NCBI GenBank assembly: GCA_030589175.1
Contig: JAUUWJ010000041.1
Coordinates: 1 to 6,254 of the forward strand
Length of the DNA stretch: 6,254 nucleotides
Source of the DNA: Actinomycetes bacterium
GTDB taxonomy: Bacteria > Actinomycetota > Aquicultoria > SURF-47 > JAUUWJ01
Direction of reading: 5' to 3'
Below are positions 1 to 4,362 of the stretch, piece by piece. The number at the start of each line of letters is the position of its first letter. Position 1 is the stretch's first letter. The translations under genes and the position numbers were made by a program. The notes below the pieces were generated by a model. The model did no database searches. It was given only the letters and a program-made list of their open reading frames with translations, and was not told where the DNA came from.

Positions 1-217
1 TATAACTATTTTGGCCTCTTTGGCTCGCTATTTCATTTCTAGTTATTTTTGCTTTTTTTGTGGGGAGGAACAGGGAAAAGCTTATTGCCAGTCCTGATAG
101 AATAAGGACAGCGATGACCAGTGAAAATAATCTGTGTTGGGCAAAAGGAAAGCCTGAATCAAATATGTGAAGAAAGCCTTGTTTACTCCTTTTGCGTCTC
201 ATATTATTTGGTAGCAT
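1..217 (-). CDS. N-terminal part of an unrecognised single-pass membrane protein (cut by window edge)
   Basis: The frame is open from an ATG at 215-217 to the left edge, giving 72 residues. The N-terminus is strongly basic (RRKRSK at residues 7-12). A hydrophobic segment follows at about residues 31-51, rich in Leu, Ile, Val and Ser, then a Lys/Arg-containing stretch. This is the pattern of a signal anchor with a short cytoplasmic tail and an outside C-terminal domain, most of which lies beyond the window. The start is uncertain. The ATG at 217 has only a weak GGG upstream, a second ATG lies at 202, and the frame stays open back to a TAG at 356-358 with a possible TTG start at 305-307. A TATAAAAT box on the minus strand (238-245) could be the -10 of a promoter just upstream of the 217 start, but no good -35 was found. 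Family and function are not recognised. That it is coding rests on the open frame and the well-formed membrane segment. Confidence 0.6.
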   Translation of the reverse strand, partial: MLPNNMRRKRSKQGFLHIFDSGFPFAQHRLFSLVIAVLILSGLAISFSLFLPTKKAKITRNEIASQRGQNSY

Positions 218-306
218 TTTTTTATCGTGCGCCCTTGATTTTATACTAAAACACTGCTTACTGAAATAATCGGCAATTCTTAAGTAATCCTTAGAAATAA
301 CAAACA

Positions 307-347
307 ACCGGTCTGACAGTTGACCAGTCTTGATTGTGTTGTCAACT
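307..347. repeat. Nested inverted repeats upstream of the left-edge gene
   Basis: Two overlapping dyads are visible. ACCGGTC (307-313) faces GACCAGT (322-328) with one mismatch and an 8-base spacer. AGTTGAC (318-324) faces GTCAACT (341-347) perfectly with a 16-base spacer. They lie about 90-130 bases upstream of the ATG at 217, inside the alternative extended frame. They could be a regulator binding site or an RNA hairpin in a leader. No T-run follows on either strand, so a terminator is unlikely. Confidence 0.3.
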
Positions 348-515
348 ACTCTACCCTATTTCTTTCTCTTTTTATTATACCAGGAAAATGCTAAATTGTC
401 ACTATTAGTGGACGTTTGATAAAGATATCATAACGCAAGCTAGAGCAGCATATTTTTAGCTTAAATAGCATTTTTAGTAGATAATACCGCTTAGTGTACT
501 GTTTTAAACGAAAGC

Positions 516-545
516 TTGACAAAGCGAACAAGTGTTTGTTATAGT
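516..545 (+). promoter_or_regulatory. Near-consensus sigma-70-type promoter, plus strand
   Basis: A perfect TTGACA (516-521) is followed after 18 bases by TATAGT (540-545), which matches five of six bases of TATAAT. Transcription would start near 552. It is the best-matching promoter seen in the window, yet there is no plus-strand gene downstream until 3119. The next element is a hairpin with a T-run about 40 bases past the -10, so its product would be a short RNA. Confidence 0.55.
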
Positions 546-551
546 GCAAAC

Positions 552-626
552 AGTATGATTGTCTCTCTAAATACGCTTTAATAGCAAAATTAAGGGCTAG
601 GCTCAAGTGCCGGCTCTTAATTTTTT
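552..626 (+). ncRNA. Candidate small RNA of about 75 nt
   Basis: The segment is bounded by the promoter at 516-545 and the terminator-like hairpin at 584-628, the standard outline of an intergenic bacterial small RNA. The expected transcript has an unstructured 5' part of about 33 nt and a 3' hairpin ending in T residues. An eight-codon frame (ATG at 555-557, TAA at 579-581) sits just before the hairpin. It lacks a ribosome binding site and would be almost leaderless, so it is probably chance, but a leader-peptide role cannot be excluded. No known small RNA family is recognised. The transcript would be antisense to any read-through 3' tail of the minus-strand glycosyltransferase operon. The ends are inferred. 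Confidence 0.35.
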
Positions 627-628
627 GC
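584..628. terminator. Strong hairpin, likely intrinsic terminator usable on both strands
   Basis: AAAATTAAGGGC (586-597) pairs with GCTCTTAATTTT (613-624), giving 12 pairs with one G-U. Above a small internal loop an extra GGC/GCC stem closes a 6-base loop. On the plus strand the run TTTTTT (621-626) follows the GC part of the stem. On the minus strand four T residues follow it, so it may also end the operon whose last stop codon lies about 75 bases away at 703-705. The plus-strand direction is the better formed. Confidence 0.65.
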
Positions 629-702
629 TCAATAAAGGCACACAGAGTGGTTTCTTTTTATAGCAGTAAACTAAGATCTGGCATCTAACATCTGTTACCT
701 GG

Positions 703-1995
703 TTAGTTTTTTGAAACGGCAAGATGGCTTTTTTGTTTCTGATGAGGATAAAGTTTCTTGGCTCTATCCCAATGGTCTATTAAATAATCTTTTTCTTCTT
801 CAAAAACCTCGGCGCCTCCTTCAACGATAGCTTCCGCTAAAGAACTTGACATATATTTAGTACGTAATATAAAAGCGGCCGTCTTAGCGAAATACAGAGG
901 CACCAAAGCTTCAATAATTAGTTTTGGCTCAACAGGCCCGAAGTTATAGGCAACGGAGAAGTCATAGACTACTTTTGCCCACAACTCGTCTTCAAAGTGC
1001 ATTCTGTTTAAATGAGACTGACTAATTCCCTTCACTTCCTTAAAAACTTCTTTTTGCAATATACTCTTTATTATTGATTCATTTTTCTTAAAACCTGTCT
1101 TAAAACTTCTAATTAGCTTTAGGAAATCTACTCGAAAAGATACCGGATGCGCCTCTTTTTCTTCGCCATAAAGATCGACTGGCTGAGAGCCTTTTATGGC
1201 TTTCCACTTAACTTGGTACTTATACATCAAGCCGAAAAGAGCTCCTACTACTTGCTCGAACATAGGGGCAAGAGATGCACCGGGGTCTCTAGCATCATGA
1301 AGTTTGATTCCCATTGATGCTTGGCAAGCGCTAAAACCTTCACATATGGCGGTTGTTGTGAGCCAGATATCAATACCGAATTTTGCTATGTTTCTATCGC
1401 CGAACTTTTGATGAGCAAGAATTTTAGCCAAAGATCCTGACATGCCGAACTCGCCGCCGATCGGCTGTCTGATTATTGTACCGTATAAAGCTCTTGTAAG
1501 AGGGTAGGCCAAAGAGTTGGTTATCGTCCCGTCGTATTTATAGCGTTTGTAGTAAGGAGTTACAATTCCAAAGTTGTTTTTATATATCGGATAACCTAGG
1601 AATTTTATCCATTCAGGTGTTATACTGCGAAGGTCGGAGTCAACTACAATACAGATTTTTGTATGAAGACGGTCGGCGATTTCAAAGATTGTAGCAAAAG
1701 CACTGCCTTTTCCCGGGATGCCACGGTATGGTGTGACAATCTTTTCAACGGTTTTCGGAACTTTGGTATTTAAGACTAACTCTCTGGTGGTGTCCGTAGA
1801 ACTGCCGTCGGAATTTACAAGAACTGGCTTGAGGTCAGGAAAGTATTTGACCATTCCTTCGCTTACGGCTTTAACGACTTTAGCAATTGTTTTGGCGTTA
1901 CGAAAACTAGGGATGCCGACTAGAATATCAGCTTGCCCGATCTTTGAAACCCTATCTAAGACTTCGTTTTTTAAAGTCCGTACTTTTGTGGCCAT
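703..1995 (-). CDS. GT-A fold glycosyltransferase, mannosylglycerate/glucosylglycerate synthase-like
   Basis: This is a 430-residue cytosolic glycosyltransferase with no signal peptide or membrane segment. The nucleotide-sugar fold begins at IPSFRNAKT (residues 28-36), followed by NSDGSSTDTT (61-70), PGKGSA (94-99) and the metal-binding DSD (119-121). QPIGGE (177-182) and FGIDIW (206-211) match the pattern of the Rhodothermus mannosylglycerate synthase family (GT78) as I recall it, and His233 in KLHD sits where that family has its metal-binding histidine. A helical C-terminal domain (about 320-412) also resembles that family. At 430 residues it is slightly longer than the roughly 400-residue relatives. 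In that family a sugar is moved from GDP- or UDP-sugar to glycerate with retention of configuration, giving a compatible solute; donor and acceptor here are inferred, and a GT81 (glucosyl-3-phosphoglycerate synthase) or lipid-directed role is possible. It is the second gene of an operon, 12 bases after the ROK kinase, with only a weak ribosome binding site, so translational coupling is likely. Confidence 0.8.
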   Translation of the reverse strand: MATKVRTLKNEVLDRVSKIGQADILVGIPSFRNAKTIAKVVKAVSEGMVKYFPDLKPVLVNSDGSSTDTTRELVLNTKVPKTVEKIVTPYRGIPGKGSAFATIFEIADRLHTKICIVVDSDLRSITPEWIKFLGYPIYKNNFGIVTPYYKRYKYDGTITNSLAYPLTRALYGTIIRQPIGGEFGMSGSLAKILAHQKFGDRNIAKFGIDIWLTTTAICEGFSACQASMGIKLHDARDPGASLAPMFEQVVGALFGLMYKYQVKWKAIKGSQPVDLYGEEKEAHPVSFRVDFLKLIRSFKTGFKKNESIIKSILQKEVFKEVKGISQSHLNRMHFEDELWAKVVYDFSVAYNFGPVEPKLIIEALVPLYFAKTAAFILRTKYMSSSLAEAIVEGGAEVFEEEKDYLIDHWDRAKKLYPHQKQKSHLAVSKN

Positions 1996-2007
1996 AGTTC
2001 TGACTTT

Positions 2008-2955
2008 TTATTTTACTGACTGTTCAAATACTAGGGCCGCTGCTCCGAGAATGCCGGCATCAGGACCCAAGGCACCATACACGACCTTCGGTACTCTAGT
2101 ACTATCGGCAAAAACTCGTTTTTTTAAAATATCTTTAGCGGGTTGAAGTAGGAGGTTTCCCGCTTCTGCCATTCCTCCGGTAAGAACGATGATATCAGGG
2201 TCAAGAATATTGACAATGTTAGCTAAACCAACGGCTAATAGTTTTGCGTGTTCTTTTAATAGTTCATTTGACAGTTCGTCACCTTGCAGAGCCGCTTTTG
2301 TCACCAGAGCACCGTTTACACGCTCTATTTTACCTTCCGCTAGCCTGAAAATAAGACTGTCTTTATGTTTTTGAGCAACTTCACGGGCCTCTTTATCAAG
2401 AGCACGGCCGCCGGCCAAGGCTTCAAGGTCACCGTCATTGCCACAACCACAAAGAGGGCCTCCCGTCTGGATGGTCATATGACCTATTTCTCCTGCCGCG
2501 CTAGTTGTGCCTCTGTACAAGCTATCATTAATTATTATGCCACCACCAATGCCTGTTCCCAGAGTAAGGCAGACTAAGTTTTTAGTTCCTTTACCGGCAC
2601 CATAGATTTTTTCTCCGAGCGCAGCAGCATTCGCATCATTGTCGACATAGACAGGCATCTTAAAACGCTTTGTAAGAATATCTTTAAGATTGATATTGTT
2701 AAAAGAAAAATTTGGAGTGTATTCAACGATGCCTTGTTCGTAGTTTACCAAGCCTCCCACACCCAAACCGATGCCGGCTATGTTTTTTCCATTAAAATCT
2801 AATCTTTCAATCGCTTTATAGAGGAGACTTATTACTTCGTTAGGATCGTTTTGGGGGGTAGGGTATTCTTGTTTTTGTTCAAGCACTCCTTTTGTGTCCA
2901 CTAAGCCCACTCTTAAATTAGTGGCTCCTATGTCGGAGGCTATTGCGTAATTCAT
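2008..2955 (-). CDS. ROK-family sugar kinase, probable glucokinase
   Basis: This 315-residue cytosolic kinase has the usual length for ROK glucokinases, which convert glucose and ATP to glucose 6-phosphate. The phosphate-binding loop DIGATNLRVG is at residues 8-17. The catalytic aspartate is Asp107 in VDNDANAAALGE. The second phosphate loop LGTGIGGG covers 132-139. Sugar contacts Glu156 and His159 lie in GEIGH, and the adenosine motif LTGGMAEAG is at 258-266. There is no N-terminal helix-turn-helix, so it is a kinase rather than a NagC/Xyl-type repressor. The ROK zinc site is altered: His159, Cys169 and Cys171 are present, but the third cysteine, normally just before Leu-Glu, is Asp176. The start is supported by GGAG at 2965-2968, nine bases upstream. 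It leads the operon with the glycosyltransferase at 703-1995 and could supply hexose phosphate for making the activated sugar. Specificity for glucose over mannose, fructose or N-acetyl sugars is inferred. Confidence 0.9.
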   Translation of the reverse strand: MNYAIASDIGATNLRVGLVDTKGVLEQKQEYPTPQNDPNEVISLLYKAIERLDFNGKNIAGIGLGVGGLVNYEQGIVEYTPNFSFNNINLKDILTKRFKMPVYVDNDANAAALGEKIYGAGKGTKNLVCLTLGTGIGGGIIINDSLYRGTTSAAGEIGHMTIQTGGPLCGCGNDGDLEALAGGRALDKEAREVAQKHKDSLIFRLAEGKIERVNGALVTKAALQGDELSNELLKEHAKLLAVGLANIVNILDPDIIVLTGGMAEAGNLLLQPAKDILKKRVFADSTRVPKVVYGALGPDAGILGAAALVFEQSVK

Positions 2956-2964
2956 TTAGATAAT

Positions 2965-2968
2965 CTCC
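2965..2968 (-). promoter_or_regulatory. Ribosome binding site of the ROK kinase gene
   Basis: GGAG on the minus strand lies nine bases before the ATG at 2953-2955. It is the clearest Shine-Dalgarno match in the window and fixes the start of the kinase. Confidence 0.65.
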
Positions 2969-3035
2969 AAAAAACTATTTGCAAGGTTCTTACTATTACC
3001 TGACATATATACTCATAAAGCTATTAACTAAGGTT

Positions 3036-3050
3036 AGTATAGCTTATACT
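3036..3050. promoter_or_regulatory. Palindrome in divergent promoter region, possible back-to-back -10 boxes
   Basis: AGTATA-GCT-TATACT is a perfect 15-base dyad in the 163-base spacer between the divergent ROK operon and dedA. Each arm reads TATACT, a good -10 hexamer, towards its own gene: the plus-strand copy towards dedA (ATG 69 bases on) and the minus-strand copy towards the kinase (ATG about 80 bases on). The -35 elements are poor: TTAACT (3024-3029) with a short 15-base spacer for the plus strand, and nothing clear for the minus strand. It may instead, or also, be an operator. Confidence 0.35.
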
Positions 3051-3118
3051 GTCTATGTATTTTATCGTTTTGAACTATTTTCTAACAAGAAATAGCTTAT
3101 TTATTATTCATTGCCGAT

Positions 3119-3763
3119 ATGGAACTATTTTCCAATCTTATTGACATCTTTTTACATATTGACAAACATCTGGGTTCTTTAATATCAGATTATGGGCTCT
3201 GGATATACTTATTGTTATTTCTTATTATTTTTTGTGAAACCGGCTTGGTGGTGACACCGTTTTTGCCTGGTGATTCTTTGCTTTTCGCGGCAGGCGCATT
3301 TGCCGGGCTTGGTTCGTTAAATGTTGGCTTGCTATTTCTAATTTTATTCATTGCGGCGGTTTTAGGAGATGGTATTAATTATGCTGTGGGAAATTTATTT
3401 GGTAAGCGAATACTAAAAGAAAAGAAAATACCTTTTGTAAAGAAGAAATATTTAGACAAGACACATGAATTCTATGAACGCTATGGTGCGAAAACCATTG
3501 TTATAGCCAGATTTGTGCCTATTGTTCGAACCTTTGCTCCCTTTGTAGCCGGAATTGGCGCTATGAGCTATGGGCGTTTTCTAATGTTTAACATAGTGGG
3601 GGCTCTCATATGGATTTCGATGTTTATTTTTGCCGGTTACTTTTTTGGAAACCTGCCAATTGCCAAACAAAATTTTGGCCTTATTGTTTTGGCTATCATC
3701 CTTATTTCTATTACACCGATTGTCTTTGAATTGCTGAAAAAAAAGCTTATCAAGCAAGGCTGA
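3119..3763 (+). CDS. dedA: DedA family membrane protein
   Basis: This 214-residue polytopic inner-membrane protein of the DedA/VTT (SNARE-associated) family matches the E. coli DedA pattern along nearly its whole length and is of usual size (about 200-220). Residues 1-20 form an amphipathic start with HIDKHL. Hydrophobic helices lie near 24-45, 66-92, 152-176 and 185-206, with re-entrant segments around FLPGDSLLFAAG (48-59) and RFVPIVRTFAPFVAG (131-145). The residues known to be essential in the E. coli paralogues YqjA/YghB are present: Glu40, Asp52, Arg131 and Arg137. Family members support envelope homeostasis and proton-motive-force-dependent growth, and some recycle undecaprenyl phosphate across the membrane. 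Which of these applies here is inferred. The ATG has no Shine-Dalgarno site, yet no better start exists and the homology begins at this Met. It ends in TGA, showing that TGA is a stop in this organism. It is divergent from the ROK operon and 128 bases before the pilin gene. Confidence 0.93.
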   Translation: MELFSNLIDIFLHIDKHLGSLISDYGLWIYLLLFLIIFCETGLVVTPFLPGDSLLFAAGAFAGLGSLNVGLLFLILFIAAVLGDGINYAVGNLFGKRILKEKKIPFVKKKYLDKTHEFYERYGAKTIVIARFVPIVRTFAPFVAGIGAMSYGRFLMFNIVGALIWISMFIFAGYFFGNLPIAKQNFGLIVLAIILISITPIVFELLKKKLIKQG

Positions 3764-3842
3764 TCGCTATTTCATTAAGATAAAAATCGGACCTTCTGTT
3801 TATCTAAAATCCAGTTTATTAGGGCTTTTTTAACTAGTTTGT

Positions 3843-3872
3843 TTCAAGTTCTTGATTAAACCTTCCGATAAT
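3843..3872 (+). promoter_or_regulatory. Possible promoter of the pilin gene
   Basis: GATAAT (3867-3872) matches five of six bases of a -10 box. The best -35 at suitable spacing is the weak TTCAAG (3843-3848, 18-base spacer). The start would fall near 3879, leaving a very short leader that still holds the AGGGG ribosome site. The 128-base gap after dedA, and no obvious terminator in it, leave co-transcription with dedA open. Confidence 0.25.
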
Positions 3873-3880
3873 AGAAGTGT

Positions 3881-3885
3881 AGGGG
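3881..3885 (+). promoter_or_regulatory. Ribosome binding site of the pilin gene
   Basis: AGGGG lies six bases before the ATG at 3892-3894. It supports this start, which gives an 18-residue leader ending in the peptidase recognition Gly. Confidence 0.45.
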
Positions 3886-3891
3886 TTTGTA

Positions 3892-4362
3892 ATGCCTAGT
3901 AAATCTGTGTGTTTAAAGAATAAAAAATCAAATTGGCAAAGGGGTTTCACTCTTGTTGAGTTGATGGTCGTAATCTTGATTATGGCTATATTAATGGCGA
4001 TTGCCGTGCCGGTTTTTTTAAGCTCTAGGGATAGAGCGATTGCTCGAGCGGCGCAATCCAGACTAAATCAAGTAGTAAAAGCGGCAAAAACATTAAATGC
4101 TGGTGGAAATGCCGATATAATTTCTGAGTCAGTTTCGGGAATAGATTACGGTAGTATGACTGCCGCTAATATTGCCGGCGAAATATCGGTTTTTGATATG
4201 TATGATGGGGCACCGGGATCTCCCGATACTGATGATGTTTGGATCGACAGGTCTGGTGCAGACCCAATTGCTTTCCGAACTATCGACGGAAACGGCACTA
4301 TCCATCAAGCGTCTATTAGTTCAAACGGAGCTGTCTATTACAGCCAGCCTGCAGGCGGCTAA
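3892..4362 (+). CDS. Type IV pilin-like protein with class III signal peptide
   Basis: This is a 156-residue prepilin. A basic 18-residue leader ends in QRG, followed by FTLVELMVVILIMAILMAIA. A PilD-type prepilin peptidase would cut between Gly18 and Phe19, leaving a 138-residue mature protein with the conserved Glu at mature position 5 (Glu23) and a hydrophobic helix to about residue 43. The amphipathic continuation holds SSRDRAIARAAQSRLNQ, then a Gly/Ser/Asp-rich globular domain (about 70-156) with short beta-prone stretches. The mature part has no cysteine, so the C-terminal disulfide loop of classic Gram-negative pilins is absent. The small size and loop-rich domain suit a minor pilin, a pseudopilin of a secretion or DNA-uptake system, or a minimal major pilin; the sequence does not decide. 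No assembly ATPase, platform protein or peptidase gene is adjacent. The stop TAA (4360-4362) overlaps the stop of the convergent ATPase gene. Confidence 0.9.
   Translation: MPSKSVCLKNKKSNWQRGFTLVELMVVILIMAILMAIAVPVFLSSRDRAIARAAQSRLNQVVKAAKTLNAGGNADIISESVSGIDYGSMTAANIAGEISVFDMYDGAPGSPDTDDVWIDRSGADPIAFRTIDGNGTIHQASISSNGAVYYSQPAGG
4342..4360. other. GC-rich hairpin at convergent stop-codon overlap
   Basis: AGCC (4342-4345) pairs with GGCT (4357-4360), and GCC (4347-4349) pairs with GGC (4354-4356), around a TGCA loop, with one bulged A at 4346. It covers the last six sense codons of the pilin and the first base of its stop, and overlaps the last codons of the minus-strand ATPase. No T-run follows directly on either strand, so it is at most a weak two-way terminator or an mRNA 3'-end stabiliser. 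Confidence 0.3.

Larger units (their letters stand above)
218..702. other. Gene-poor spacer of about 485 bases
   Basis: No convincing protein gene lies here. The stretch is AT-rich and holds, from left to right: a possible minus-strand -10 box (238-245) for the left-edge gene, nested inverted repeats (307-347), a strong plus-strand promoter (516-545), and a hairpin with T-run (584-628). A further 7-bp inverted repeat (668-674 with 703-709) encloses the shorter palindrome TAACATCTGTTA (686-697) and touches the stop codon of the glycosyltransferase. No tRNA cloverleaf, CRISPR-like repeat or rRNA fragment was seen. Confidence 0.6.

Noticed and set aside
391..606. 71-codon minus-strand frame in the spacer
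   Set aside because: It is rich in Tyr, Cys and Lys with no recognisable motif or ribosome site, and it overlaps the strong hairpin and the plus-strand promoter. It looks like a chance frame in AT-rich DNA.
668..709. Inverted repeat AAACTAA / TTAGTTT around the glycosyltransferase stop codon
   Set aside because: The stem is 7 weak pairs with a 28-base loop, and on the gene's own strand no T-run follows. The better terminator is at 584-628.
1718..2577. Plus-strand frames at 1718-2146, 2189-2374 and 2365-2577
   Set aside because: They lie wholly or mostly opposite the glycosyltransferase and ROK kinase genes, whose reading frames are confirmed by motifs; they are shadows.
3778..3805. Inverted repeat AGATAAA / TTTATCT after dedA
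   Set aside because: The stem is only 7 AT-rich pairs with a 14-base loop and no following T-run, so it is not a credible terminator.
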